From DAOTTI01 sp034437795 (lineage in GTDB: Bacteria > Chloroflexota > UBA11872 > UBA12225): a DNA stretch of 43,384 nt. Where the stretch lies: contig DAOTTI010000264.1 in the NCBI GenBank assembly GCA_034437795.1, forward strand, positions 1 to 43,384. Direction: 5' to 3'. The position numbers and the translations under genes are program-made. Below are positions 23,261-32,242 of the stretch, in pieces. Within the stretch, counting starts at the first letter, position 1. Every line of letters begins with the position of its first letter. The notes below the pieces were generated by a model. The model ran no database searches, was not told the DNA's origin, and worked only from the letters and a program-made list of their open reading frames with translations.

Positions 23261-24030
23261 CCCTCCTTCGCTCGTTCTTGATCGCAACGCAGGGTGTAGC
23301 CGGAGCCACGGACCGTCTGGATCAGGGCTGGCTCTCCCTCGCCCTCCAGCTTGCGCCGCAGGCGGCGCACGTACACGTCGATCACATTGCTCTCTGCCTC
23401 GAAGTCGATGCCCCACAGATGCTGGCCGATGATCGCGCGCGTGAGCACGTGCTGGGGGCGGCGCATGAAGAGCGCCAGGAGCTGGTACTCGGTCGTGGTC
23501 AGCTCAATCACCCGGCCGGCGCGCCGCGCCACCTGCCGGCCGGTGTCGAGCTCCACGTCCGCGAAGCGCAAGACCTCCGGCTCAGGGGTCCAGACGCGCC
23601 GCAGGTGCGCCTTCAGGCGCGCCATTAGCTCCTCCAGCGCGAACGGTTTGATCACGTAATCGTCCGCGCCCGCTTCCAGACCGGCCACGCGGTCAGCCAC
23701 GGCGTCCCGAGCCGTCAGGAGAATGATGGCCATCTCCTTCCCGCCCGGACGGCGTCGGATGCGCCGGCACAGCTCCAGCCCGTCCCCCCGCGGCAGCAAC
23801 ACGTCCACCAGCGCCAGGTGGGGCCGAAACCGGGCCACGCTCTCGAGGCCGGCAAAGGCATCCTCGGCAGCCGCTACGGCATAGCCGGCGCGCAGGAGCA
23901 CGCGGTGCAACGACTGCCGCAGGCCGGGCTCGTCTTCCACCACCAGGATGCGCGGCGTCGCTAACCCGGCGTCACGACGACCGCCCGCGCTGTAGCCTCC
24001 TGCCAACGCTTCCTCCCGCGCTATCGCCAT
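23257..24030 (-). CDS. OmpR/PhoB-family response regulator
   Basis: 257 residues. The receiver domain has the acidic pair in ILVVEDE (about 32-34), the phosphorylated Asp76 in LALVDVLLP, a conserved Thr in ILLTARD, and Lys in YVIKPF. The C-terminal winged helix shows ELTTTEYQLLALFMRRPQHVLTR and NVIDVYVRRLRRKLEG, then IQTVRGSGYTL. The start MAIAREE adds about 25 residues before the receiver; an internal start is possible. It begins the set with the secreted protein and histidine kinase and is divergent from the plus-strand Tad-like set, whose promoter it may control. Confidence 0.93.
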   Translation of the reverse strand: MAIAREEALAGGYSAGGRRDAGLATPRILVVEDEPGLRQSLHRVLLRAGYAVAAAEDAFAGLESVARFRPHLALVDVLLPRGDGLELCRRIRRRPGGKEMAIILLTARDAVADRVAGLEAGADDYVIKPFALEELMARLKAHLRRVWTPEPEVLRFADVELDTGRQVARRAGRVIELTTTEYQLLALFMRRPQHVLTRAIIGQHLWGIDFEAESNVIDVYVRRLRRKLEGEGEPALIQTVRGSGYTLRCDQERAKEG

Positions 24031-24254
24031 ACGTCTTCTCGGCAGTCATTCGCCATTCACATTGCGGGCAGGTCCGCCACCGCACGCGCCCTGCCGGTCA
24101 CCCCCGGTCCTACCCGTTGCCACCGCGACGCGGGCGCCCCCGGACTGCTCATGCTCAGCCGGCGTGCGACTGGCCCGCATTGGTCCGGCGCCAGCGTACA
24201 CCGCCGGCGGCGGCGCCAGCCGGCTGGTAGGAGAAACGAGCCACGCTGCGCCGA
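24031..24254. promoter_or_regulatory. Divergent promoter region between regulator and plus-strand Tad-like set
   Basis: This 224-base gap must drive both directions. I see no strong sigma-70 hexamers and no repeat copy. AGGAG at 24229-24233 is 21 bases from the GTG of the next gene, too far for normal use, so that start may be wrong or the true start may lie elsewhere. Confidence 0.35.
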
Positions 24255-25628
24255 GTGCTATCCCCGTTGTCGGCGCCCCAGCGCTCCGGCAGCGCAATTG
24301 TCATCCCCAGTTCATCCGGCCGGCGTTGCCTCGCACCAGACGTGGACGCAACCTATCGCCGCATCCACTGGTCTGACGGCGGGACGTCGGCGCTGGAGCT
24401 GGCGCTCGCGCTACCCCTGCTAGTCCTGCTCCTGGTGGGGCTGGTCGACGCTGGCCGCCTGCTCCAGGCGCACGTGACGGTTCATCACGCCGCGCGGGAG
24501 GCAGCGCGCTTTGCCGTGACCGGCCAGCAGACACCGTCCGGCGCCGGCTACCTCAGCCGCGCGGACTCCATCATCCAGAAGGCCACCAATTGCCTCGTCG
24601 GCCTGCCGCTGGCGCCCAGCGGCTGGTCCGACCCACTGGCCCCCGGCGCCTACACCGTGCGCCTCAATCCCAGCGACGGAGGTGGGCCGGCCGAGCTGAT
24701 CGAGGTGGAGGTCTACTACAACGTCCGCATGACCACACCGGTGCTTTCGGCCTTCTGGCCAAACGTGCGCGTCTCCGGCTACCAGCGCATGCTCAATGAG
24801 CGCTTCGGCGTGGTGCCCAGTTTGGACCGCGCCAACCTGCCTCCCACTCCCGTGCCGCTCCCCACCTTTACACCCATCTTCACCCCCACCAGCACCCCCA
24901 CACCGACCATCACCCCGACGCCCACCATCACCCTCACGCCCAGCATGACCTTCACGCCGTCGCAGACGCCGACGATCACCTCAACTCCCACCGTCACGGC
25001 CACTGCGACCATCACGCCGACGCCCACGGTCACGCCGACCCCGTCGCGGACCCCGACCCCAACCGTGACCGGCACACCTACCCGTTCGCCCACACCAACG
25101 CCCACGAGCACGCGCACGCCGACGCCCACGGCCACGCCGGCCGTCGTGACGCAGAACCTTTACGGCGTAACCCAGTCCTCCGACTTCACCATCAGCAGCC
25201 CTACCAGCAGCGTCTGCCCGCCGAGCTGCAGCTTCGACGGCGCCACTGCCTCCATTAGCGGGCGCTTCGCCAGCGCCACCGCCCATCACTGGACGTGGAC
25301 CGCGCTACAGCCCACCACGCTGGGCACGATCCTCGCCGCTCGGATCGAGGTCCGCTTCCGCCATGCCGGCTGGAACGACGGAGCCTTCGTCCTAGAGTAC
25401 AGCGTCGACGACTGGGCGACTGCGAATACGCTGGCCGCGTACGACGGGGCGAACCCGCCCCCGGCGTCGCTCACCACCGTCTCCTTCGCCGGCCTGGAGA
25501 GCGTGATCAGCACCCCGGACCTGGCCCGCGCCCTCCAGGTCCGGTTCCGTGGCGCCGCGCCCGGCAGCTCTGACTCCTTTACGTTGCGGGTGGACCAGGT
25601 GCGCCTGATCGTGACCGGCTGGCCATGA
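24255..25628 (+). CDS. TadE-like protein with long Thr-Pro repeat linker and C-terminal beta domain
   Basis: About 457 residues from the GTG at 24255; a later GTG at 24342 (VDATYRRIHWSDGG) is an alternative. The TadE segment GGTSALELALALPLLVLLLV is followed by HHAAREAARFAV. Residues up to about 190 form the pilin-like ectodomain. A linker of about 100 residues of TPT/TPTxT units follows (nt 24840-25140), then a C-terminal domain of about 160 residues with SSDFTISSPTSS, a Cys pair (CPPSC), IEVRFRHAGWNDGAFVLEYS and SFTLRVDQVRLIVTGW, which reads like a jelly-roll carbohydrate-binding or beta-sandwich fold. Thr-Pro linkers of this type are common in secreted Chloroflexota proteins. It overlaps the next gene by 4 bases. 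Confidence 0.75.
   Translation: MLSPLSAPQRSGSAIVIPSSSGRRCLAPDVDATYRRIHWSDGGTSALELALALPLLVLLLVGLVDAGRLLQAHVTVHHAAREAARFAVTGQQTPSGAGYLSRADSIIQKATNCLVGLPLAPSGWSDPLAPGAYTVRLNPSDGGGPAELIEVEVYYNVRMTTPVLSAFWPNVRVSGYQRMLNERFGVVPSLDRANLPPTPVPLPTFTPIFTPTSTPTPTITPTPTITLTPSMTFTPSQTPTITSTPTVTATATITPTPTVTPTPSRTPTPTVTGTPTRSPTPTPTSTRTPTPTATPAVVTQNLYGVTQSSDFTISSPTSSVCPPSCSFDGATASISGRFASATAHHWTWTALQPTTLGTILAARIEVRFRHAGWNDGAFVLEYSVDDWATANTLAAYDGANPPPASLTTVSFAGLESVISTPDLARALQVRFRGAAPGSSDSFTLRVDQVRLIVTGWP
24840..25140 (+). repeat. Low-complexity Thr-Pro coding repeat
   Basis: Degenerate tandem units of about 6 bases (CCSACS) encode TPT and TPTxT steps inside the TadE-like gene. Units vary, with Ile, Val, Ser and Arg interspersed. 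Slippage-driven length change between strains is likely. Confidence 0.8.
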
Positions 25629-26308
25629 GGGCTGCCTTGTTCACCGTCTCCCACCACTGCCAGGAGCCAGGTCCACATCGCCGGTACGTCATCATGAGTA
25701 CTTCCCCAAACGCCACCAGTCCGCCGGCAGGACGGGGCCGCCCGTCCGGCGCGGCGCATCCAGAGCGAGGCCAGGTAGCCCTGGAGCTGGCGCTCACGCT
25801 ACCGGTCCTGCTGCTCCTGCTGCTGATCGCCCTGGAGGCCGGGCTCTTCCTGGCCGAGCACATCAGCGTCGTCAACGCGGCGCGAGAAGGGGCGCGGTAC
25901 CTGGTGGATGGTGGCGCCCCCGCCGAGGTGGCGGCGGTCGCCACCGGCAACAGCCGCGGGCTGGCCGTCACCGACCCCGCGCGGTACCAGGTGTGGGTGA
26001 TCACCGGCGCGACTGACGGGGCTGGCAACGTCCTGGCCGGCTCCTGGAGCGCACAGCAGGTGGCCGGCCCCACGCCGCCCGTCGCGCCGTCGCTTACCCC
26101 CGCTCTGGTGGCCGAGAAGCTCCGTGACTGCAACACGGCGGCCCCGACCCCGATTGCGGGCACCCCTGTGCCCAGCTGCGGCCCGGCGGCCGCGATGCGC
26201 TTCGTCGCGGTGGAGGTGGCCTACGAGCACCGCGCCATTACTGGTTCATATCTGCTGCCGTCCGGCACGCTCACGCTCCGGTCGGCCAGCCTGATCCGGA
26301 GGACCTAG
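25625..26308 (+). CDS. TadE-like pseudopilin protein
   Basis: 227 residues from an ATG that overlaps the upstream stop (ATGA). An internal ATG at 25694 (MSTSPNATS) is an alternative. The signature ERGQVALELALTLPVLLLLL, then VVNAAREGARYLV, is a clear TadE N-terminus; the remainder is an extracytoplasmic domain with two cysteines (RDCNTAAP, PSCGPAAA) that may pair and the closing strand VAVEVAYEHRAI. Second gene in the plus-strand Tad-like set, directly followed by the TadG-like gene. Confidence 0.8.
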   Translation: MRAALFTVSHHCQEPGPHRRYVIMSTSPNATSPPAGRGRPSGAAHPERGQVALELALTLPVLLLLLLIALEAGLFLAEHISVVNAAREGARYLVDGGAPAEVAAVATGNSRGLAVTDPARYQVWVITGATDGAGNVLAGSWSAQQVAGPTPPVAPSLTPALVAEKLRDCNTAAPTPIAGTPVPSCGPAAAMRFVAVEVAYEHRAITGSYLLPSGTLTLRSASLIRRT

Positions 26309-28119
26309 TGCGGCCTCAGATGACCTGCTCGGAAATGCGAGCGCACGTTCCGGCCAAGGCGGTGCCAAACCGCTGGCCTGGCGGTGCGCCATGCACCTGC
26401 CGGGACGTCCCTCGCAGGTTCCTTACCTGGAGCAGCTACGAAGGACAGTGGTTGCAATATTTAGGCGGCCTCCGCCGCCTGCGGGGCGAGTCGGGGGCCG
26501 TGGCGCCGCTGGTGGCGATCCTGCTGCCGGTGCTGACCCTCCTGGCCGCGCTCTCGCTCGACATCGGCATGCTGCTCGCCTCCAGGGCGCAGCTCCAGCG
26601 GGCAGTGGACGCAGCGGCCCTCTCCGCTGCGGAGGTGCTGCGCGAGCCGGGTGCCACCGAGAGCTCGGTAACGGCCGTGGCCCGCCAGATACTTGCCGCG
26701 AACGGGGTCCGGCAAGCCGACCTAGCCGAGCCGCTGGCCGTCAGCTTCCCCCTGGCCAGCGGCAGCCTGCTGGGCAACCAGGTGCGCGTCGTGGCCAGGC
26801 AGCGCCGCCCAGTCTACCTGCTGCGCGCCGCGTCGCCGATCCAGGAGTTCGCCGTCGCCGCCGCGGCCCTGGCGGACGTGAACACCTACGCCGAGGTCCC
26901 GATCAAGCCGACCGGCGCCTTCGGCAAGATCCAGCAGACAAACCCCGCCATCTTTGGCCTGGACGGCTGGCGCTCTCGGGGCAACGTCTACAGTACGCGC
27001 TGCGCCAATAACGGCAGCCCCGGCGCCTGCGTCGCCAACCCTGAGTACAGCCTGCTCCCGTACGGCTACCTCTTTCGCATCGATGTCCCGCCCACCTACG
27101 CATACAGCCAGCTCGTCGTCGAGCTGTTCGACCCCGATTCGTACAACAATCCCGCCACCCTCTTCCCACCGGGATCGTGCCCTAATCCCCTGGCCGGCAC
27201 CCCCAGCTCGGCGGTGAAGGAGGACACCTACGTCGAGAGCGATTGCTTCGGCCCCGGCTGGCATCGCTTCACGCGGGTGGACGAGCTACGCTCCCCCTAC
27301 AACAGCGGGGCCACGACCTGCAATCTCAGCGGCGCGCCCCCGCTGTGCAGCGCCTGGGCGACCGTCACAGAGTACACGCTCTGGCACTTCGACCCCCAGA
27401 TCACCAACGCCTTTCTCGATCCCGCCACCCTCTCGGACGTGCCCGTCGGCGCGTACGTCGCGGGGTGCCGCTGCATCGCGCGGGCGCAATACGGCTGGGA
27501 CCCGTCAACCGACCTGCGGTGGGTGACGCCCCCAGGGTTCACGATCAATCTCAGCGACTTCCCCCGCGAGCGGGACGGGAGCTGGTACTTCTACCTCTAC
27601 GTCACCACCCTGGCCGGATCCAGCGAGAACAACTTCGACATCCGTACCGGCCCTCCCGGCCAGGTGGAGGAGATCGACGTCAATGACCAGCAGAACCATG
27701 CCTGGAACTCCGGTGGGACCATGGTCTTCGCCAAGCGCGCCTACCCCATGAACAATACGGTGGCCCAGTCCTTCAACGTCTTTCTCACCCAGGTCCCGGC
27801 CAACGCGGCCGGCCAGGCGCTCCAGGTCCGCCACTACGACAATGACTGCGCTGGTGGCTGCGGTATCCCCTACTGCCTGGAGACGATCACCGGCACCTGC
27901 CTCAGCGTCGGTAGCGGGACCCTGAGCGCCAACGACAGTTGGGGCGCCACCGACACGGTGCAAATTCCCGCCAAAGGCACTCCCGAGTACGCGAGCGTCT
28001 TCGGCGTCGGTCCCACCGCGCGCAACTCAGCCTGGCTGAAGGCCGACTACACCGTCACCTTTGCCCAGGACACCAGCGTCTGGGAGCTGATCTACGTGCG
28101 GCCCCGCCTGTTGCAATAG
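26308..28119 (+). CDS. TadG-like pilus-associated protein, large
   Basis: 603 residues. A long basic start leads to SGAVAPLVAILLPVLTLLAA, LSLDIGMLLASRAQLQRAVDAAALSAAEV, the TadG membrane anchor and Asp-Ala-Ala helix. The roughly 450-residue ectodomain is rich in aromatic, Asn and Gly residues with many paired cysteines (CANNGSPGACV, CRC, CAGGCGIPYC), so disulfides are likely. I see no named adhesin motif. The GTG start shares a base with the previous TAG and follows GGAGG by 6 bases. It ends the plus-strand set; GCCCC / GGGGC at its stop forms a weak hairpin without a T-run. Confidence 0.77.
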   Translation: MRPQMTCSEMRAHVPAKAVPNRWPGGAPCTCRDVPRRFLTWSSYEGQWLQYLGGLRRLRGESGAVAPLVAILLPVLTLLAALSLDIGMLLASRAQLQRAVDAAALSAAEVLREPGATESSVTAVARQILAANGVRQADLAEPLAVSFPLASGSLLGNQVRVVARQRRPVYLLRAASPIQEFAVAAAALADVNTYAEVPIKPTGAFGKIQQTNPAIFGLDGWRSRGNVYSTRCANNGSPGACVANPEYSLLPYGYLFRIDVPPTYAYSQLVVELFDPDSYNNPATLFPPGSCPNPLAGTPSSAVKEDTYVESDCFGPGWHRFTRVDELRSPYNSGATTCNLSGAPPLCSAWATVTEYTLWHFDPQITNAFLDPATLSDVPVGAYVAGCRCIARAQYGWDPSTDLRWVTPPGFTINLSDFPRERDGSWYFYLYVTTLAGSSENNFDIRTGPPGQVEEIDVNDQQNHAWNSGGTMVFAKRAYPMNNTVAQSFNVFLTQVPANAAGQALQVRHYDNDCAGGCGIPYCLETITGTCLSVGSGTLSANDSWGATDTVQIPAKGTPEYASVFGVGPTARNSAWLKADYTVTFAQDTSVWELIYVRPRLLQ

Positions 28120-28774
28120 CCCCGCCGGGGGCACTCCTTGCAGCCACCTCCGCCGTCCGCAGCGCTGTGCACCTGCAGGGAAGTCCTTCATAGATGCAGG
28201 TTCCGGCGCATCTACGAGGGACTTTGGCTCCAGCGCATAGCCGCATCCCTGTGGAAAGGGGCCAGCCGTTCCCTCCATCGCCGGGGCCCCGAGGCATGAT
28301 CGATCCTTCATTGCCGGCGACCAATTCCCTCTGCCAAAGGGAGAGGGTGTGTGAGGGCTCCAATGCTGGGTGATCCGGATTATCCCGTTGCCGCGCCGCG
28401 CGGAGCAGCCACGGACAGCGCCAGGCCACCGCCAGCGTGCCCCGAGCTCCCGCACCACGGGGCGACGCGCCGGGGCGAGGGTAATAGCGCCGCGGCGGGT
28501 CAGGCCCTCTCGCCATGGCCCTCGCCCCTCTCCGTATCGGAGCGGGGGCTAGGGGCCCAGCCGCACGGTGGGGTGGCGTGGGGCAGGGGTGCGGCTGGGC
28601 CCCGGCCGAAGGGGGTGACGTCCTCCCAGTGCGGCGCGGCCCCGGCCGAAGGGGGTGAGGTCGGTTCCACCAGACCCGCCCCTGCAGCTCTGGACCTGGC
28701 GCGTGCGCCCCACGGACACGGCTGAGTATCGGCGGCTTGGGCCGGTGGGAGGAATGTGCGAAAATTGAAGTGTA
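28120..28774. other. 655-base gap upstream of gyrA with hairpin and repeat copies
   Basis: No gene is supported. It contains the long hairpin at 28181-28224, a family A copy at 28325-28360 (TTCCCTCTGCC, then GGGAGAGGGTG), a family B unit from CCATGG 28512, and two family C ends (GGCCGAAGGGGGTGA) near 28603 and 28646. The gyrA-proximal 60 bases are AT-richer; GAAAAT at 28760 could be a -10, making the gyrA message almost leaderless. Confidence 0.55.
28181..28224. other. Long imperfect hairpin / palindrome
   Basis: AAGTCCTTCATAGATGC (28181-28197) and GCATCTACGAGGGACTT (28208-28224) pair over 17 positions with one G-T wobble and one A-C mismatch; the loop is 10 bases. It is unlike the other repeats here and AT-richer. 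It could be a terminator-type hairpin, an RNA processing site or a protein-binding palindrome. Confidence 0.6.
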
Positions 28775-31333
28775 ATGGCCGAAGACAGACCGAACCCCCG
28801 AATTGGTGTAGTCGAGCAGGTCCGCATTGAAGAGCAAATGCGGACCGCCTACTTGGAATACGCCGTCAGCGTCATCGTAGGGCGCGCCTTCCCCGACGCC
28901 CGCGATGGCCTCAAGCCGGTCCAGCGCCGCATCCTGTACACCATGTGGGAGAACGGCATCCGCTCCGGCTCTCCCTACAAGAAGAGCGCCTTCACCGTCG
29001 GCACGGTGCTGGCTCGCTACCACCCCCACAGCGATCCCGCCGTCTACGACGCCATGGTGCGTATGGCGCAGCCCTTCTCGCTGCGCTACCCCTTGGTCGA
29101 CGGCCAGGGGAACTTCGGCTCCGTCGACAACGATCCTCCGGCCGCCATGCGCTACACGGAGGCGCGGCTGACGCCGATCGCCGAGGAGATGCTGGTCGAC
29201 ATCGAGAAGGAGACGGTCGACTTCGTCGACAACTTCGACGCCTCGCTGCAGGAGCCGTGGGTCCTGCCGGCCAAGCTGCCGAACCTCCTGCTGAACGGCG
29301 CCGAAGGGATCGCGGTCGGCATGGCGACCAAGATCCCGCCGCACAACCTGGCCGAGCTGTGCGCCGGCATCACCTACCTCATCGACCACCCCGACGCCGG
29401 CGTCGACGAGCTGATGCAGTTTGTCCCCGGGCCGGACTTTCCCACTGCCGGGCTGATCATCGGGCGGGAAGGCATCCGCAGCGCCTACGCCACCGGCCGA
29501 GGGCGGATCCTGATGCGCGCTCGCGCCGATGTGGAGGAGACCGACACCGGCCGGCTGCAGATCGTCGTCACCGAGCTCCCCTACCAGGTGAACAAGGCCG
29601 CGCTGCAGGAGAAGATCGCCGAGCTGGTCACGGACAAGAAGATCGAGGGCATCTCCGGCCTGCGCGACGAGTCCGACCGACGCGGCATGCGCCTGGTGAT
29701 CGAGCTCAAGCGCGACGCGCGGCCGCAGGCGGTACTGAACCAGCTCTACAAGCACACCGCGCTGCAGAGCGCCTTCAACGTCAATATGGTGGCCGTCGTC
29801 GGCCAGCAGCCCCAGGTGATGACCCTCAAGTCGGCGCTCACCCAGTACATCGAATACCGGCGGGAGGTGATCACGCGCCGCACGCAGTTCGACCTGCGTA
29901 AGGCGCGCGAGAGGGCGCACGTCCTGGAAGGGCTGCAGATCGCGCTCGACCATCTGGACGAGGTGATCCGCACCATCCGCGGGTCGAACAGCACCGAGGA
30001 GGCGCGCACGGAGCTGGTCACCCGCTTCGCGCTCAGCGAGGTGCAGGCCAACGCCATCCTGGACATGCAGCTCCGCCGCCTGGTCGCGCTGGAGCGCCAG
30101 AAGATCCTGAACGAGCTGGCCGAGGTGCGCCAGGCCATCGCCGATCTGGAGGACATCCTGGCTCGACCGGAGCGGGTGCTCCAGATCATCAAGGATGAGC
30201 TGGCCGATCTGAGCCGGCGCTTCGGCGACCCGCGCCGCACGGTGATCATGCCGGACGAGAACGGCGAGTTCTCCGAGGAGGATCTGGTCGCCAAGCAGGA
30301 CGTGCTGGTGATGATCACCGAGCGCGGTTATGTCAAGCGCATGTCGCCGGACACCTACCGCACCCAGCACCGTGGGGGGAAGGGGGTCACCGGCATCATC
30401 ACGCGCGAGGCCGACGAGGTGCGCCAGCTCTTCGTCGCCAGCACCCATGACGACGTCCTCTTCTTCACCAACGGCGGGCGTGTGCTGCGGGCCAAGGTGT
30501 GGGACCTGCCGGACGCCCAGCGCCAGGCCCGCGGCCAGGCGCTCATCAACTTCATCGCCCTGGAGCCGGAGGAGCGGGTCACTAGCTGCGTCCCCATTGC
30601 CGACTTCGCCGCCGGCGGCTACCTGGTCCTGGCTACACGGCAGGGCGAGGTCAAGCGCACGCCCCTCGCCGAGTACGCCTCCGTGCGCCAGAACGGCATC
30701 AAGACGATGCACCTGGAGCCGGGCGATGAGCTTTGCTGGGTGGAGCGGACCACCGGCCGCGACGAGATCATCCTGGTCACGGCGCATGGCCAGTCCATCA
30801 CCTTCTCCGAGGACGACATCCGCGTCTCCGGCCGCACTAGCGGTGGGGTGCGCGGTATTCGCCTGGCGCCCGGCGACTACGTCGTCGCCATGCAGGTCGT
30901 CAGGCCGGAGGGCGCCCTGGTCATGGTCAGCGGTAATGGACTAGGCAAGAAAACCCGCTTCGCTGAGTTCCCGCGCCAGGGGCGCGGCGGCTCGGGCGTG
31001 CGCGCGGCTGTGGTCAACCAGAAGACCGGCCCGCTGGTGGCCGCTCGTGCCGTCGGCCCGGACGACAGGGAGATCGTGGCCATCTCCCGAAATGGCGTCG
31101 TGATCCGCGTACCGCTAGCCAGCATCAAATTCTCCCACCGCCAGGCGCAGGGAGCCACCCTGATGAAGGTCCAGGTGGGCGACGCCCTGGTGGCGCTGGC
31201 CAGCCTCGGCGACACGCAGAACGACGAGGACGAGAGTGCGCCGGTCCCCGCCGGCCAGACGGCCGAAGCCCTCGCCGCCCCGCTGGAAGCGCCAGCCCCC
31301 GCCACACCTGAACCCAACGGCCACGCCGACTAG
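28775..31333 (+). CDS. gyrA: DNA gyrase subunit A
   Basis: 852 residues; type IIA topoisomerase subunit that cuts and rejoins DNA. YLEYAVSVIVGRAFPDARDG opens the breakage-reunion domain; the catalytic Tyr127 is in AAMRYTEARL. A near-consensus GyrA-box QHRGGKG lies near residue 530, so it is GyrA rather than ParC, and beta-propeller blades follow to an acidic/Ala-Pro tail. The quinolone pocket reads YHPHSDPAVYD: Ser replaces the Gly81 and Pro replaces Ser83 of E. coli GyrA, while the Asp87-equivalent is kept. That may give natural low quinolone sensitivity; it is inference. The stop lies in the start of a repeat unit. gyrB is not in the window. Confidence 0.94.
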   Translation: MAEDRPNPRIGVVEQVRIEEQMRTAYLEYAVSVIVGRAFPDARDGLKPVQRRILYTMWENGIRSGSPYKKSAFTVGTVLARYHPHSDPAVYDAMVRMAQPFSLRYPLVDGQGNFGSVDNDPPAAMRYTEARLTPIAEEMLVDIEKETVDFVDNFDASLQEPWVLPAKLPNLLLNGAEGIAVGMATKIPPHNLAELCAGITYLIDHPDAGVDELMQFVPGPDFPTAGLIIGREGIRSAYATGRGRILMRARADVEETDTGRLQIVVTELPYQVNKAALQEKIAELVTDKKIEGISGLRDESDRRGMRLVIELKRDARPQAVLNQLYKHTALQSAFNVNMVAVVGQQPQVMTLKSALTQYIEYRREVITRRTQFDLRKARERAHVLEGLQIALDHLDEVIRTIRGSNSTEEARTELVTRFALSEVQANAILDMQLRRLVALERQKILNELAEVRQAIADLEDILARPERVLQIIKDELADLSRRFGDPRRTVIMPDENGEFSEEDLVAKQDVLVMITERGYVKRMSPDTYRTQHRGGKGVTGIITREADEVRQLFVASTHDDVLFFTNGGRVLRAKVWDLPDAQRQARGQALINFIALEPEERVTSCVPIADFAAGGYLVLATRQGEVKRTPLAEYASVRQNGIKTMHLEPGDELCWVERTTGRDEIILVTAHGQSITFSEDDIRVSGRTSGGVRGIRLAPGDYVVAMQVVRPEGALVMVSGNGLGKKTRFAEFPRQGRGGSGVRAAVVNQKTGPLVAARAVGPDDREIVAISRNGVVIRVPLASIKFSHRQAQGATLMKVQVGDALVALASLGDTQNDEDESAPVPAGQTAEALAAPLEAPAPATPEPNGHAD

Positions 31334-31440
31334 CCCGGATTATTCACGAGCCGGAGCCCTCACCGCCGTCCGCTTCGCGGCCTCCCGCTCTCCCACAGGG
31401 AGAGGGAACTTCGCCCTCATCCTCCGGAAAGGGGCGAGGC
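31330..31440. repeat. Family A repeat copy at the gyrA stop
   Basis: CTAGCCCGGATTATTCACG (31330-31348) matches 5352-5370 with two differences and holds the gyrA stop codon. GAGCCCTCACC follows, then CTCCCGCTCTCCCACAGGGAGAGGG near 31380-31406. This suggests the unit entered at or right beside the stop codon. Confidence 0.65.
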
Positions 31441-31486
31441 AGTGATCACGCATCACGTATCACGCATTCCGCTGTGCCCATCCCCT

Positions 31487-32242
31487 TCACGGCACGCCAA
31501 ACCGGTAGCCGACGCCCCGTTCGGTCAGGATGTAGCGCGGGCGCTTGGGATCGGCCTCGATCTTGCGGCGCAGGCGCCGGACGGTATTGTCGATGGCGCG
31601 AGACTCGCCATTGCCGTGCCAGCCCCAGGCCAGGCGCGCCAGCTCCTCGCGCGTAAAGACCGTTCCCGGATGGGCCATCAGGAAGTGCAGCAGCGCGAAC
31701 TCGCGGGGCGATAGCTCCACCGTCCGCCCGCGCACCACCACCTCCAGCCGTCCCAGGATCACCATGATATCGCCAACCCGCACCTCGGACGGGATCGGGC
31801 TACCGCCTGCGATCCGCCCGCGCCGGCTCACGGCGAGTACCGCGGCGCGCAGGCGCCGTGGCGAGAAGGGCTTCACCAGATCGTAGTCGGCCACCTCCAA
31901 GGTCCGCTGCACGATGTCTTCCGGCTGGTCCGGCGCAGAAAGAGCGATGATCGGCGCGGACGTGGCGTCGCGCACCCTGGCCAGCGACGACGGGCCCTGC
32001 TCCGGCGGATCGACCTCCGTATCGGCAATCACCAGCCTGAACTCCGCCCCCGCCAGGCGCCGGAGCGCATCCTCTACCCGCTGGGCACGCTCCACCTGCC
32101 AGCCGTCGCGCTGGAGCAGCGTCGTGATCAGGGCCGCATAATCGTCGTCGTGCTCGATCAGGAGCGCCCGACCGCTTACGCGAGGCCCCCGTTGCGGGGC
32201 CGGCCCCAACTCGGCCACCAGACCCTGGCTCAACTGGCTCAT
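31487..32242 (-). CDS. Orphan OmpR-family response regulator
   Basis: 251 residues. The receiver keeps the acidic cluster in LLIEHDDD, the phosphorylated Asp74 in LVIADTEVD, Ser in IIALSA and Lys in DLVKPF. The winged-helix domain reads ELSPREFALLHFLMAHPGTVFTREEL, later RAIDNTVRRLRRKIEADPKR and ILTERGVGYRFG. No kinase gene adjoins it. It is divergent from the four-gene membrane operon and the two 61-base-spaced repeats lie between them, so it may regulate that operon or itself. The ATG at 32242 has only a weak GGCGGGAA upstream. Confidence 0.9.
   Translation of the reverse strand: MSQLSQGLVAELGPAPQRGPRVSGRALLIEHDDDYAALITTLLQRDGWQVERAQRVEDALRRLAGAEFRLVIADTEVDPPEQGPSSLARVRDATSAPIIALSAPDQPEDIVQRTLEVADYDLVKPFSPRRLRAAVLAVSRRGRIAGGSPIPSEVRVGDIMVILGRLEVVVRGRTVELSPREFALLHFLMAHPGTVFTREELARLAWGWHGNGESRAIDNTVRRLRRKIEADPKRPRYILTERGVGYRFGVP

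Noticed and set aside
24779..25135. Minus-strand Val-Gly repeat protein
   Set aside because: It is the antisense reading of the Thr-Pro repeat in the TadE-like gene.
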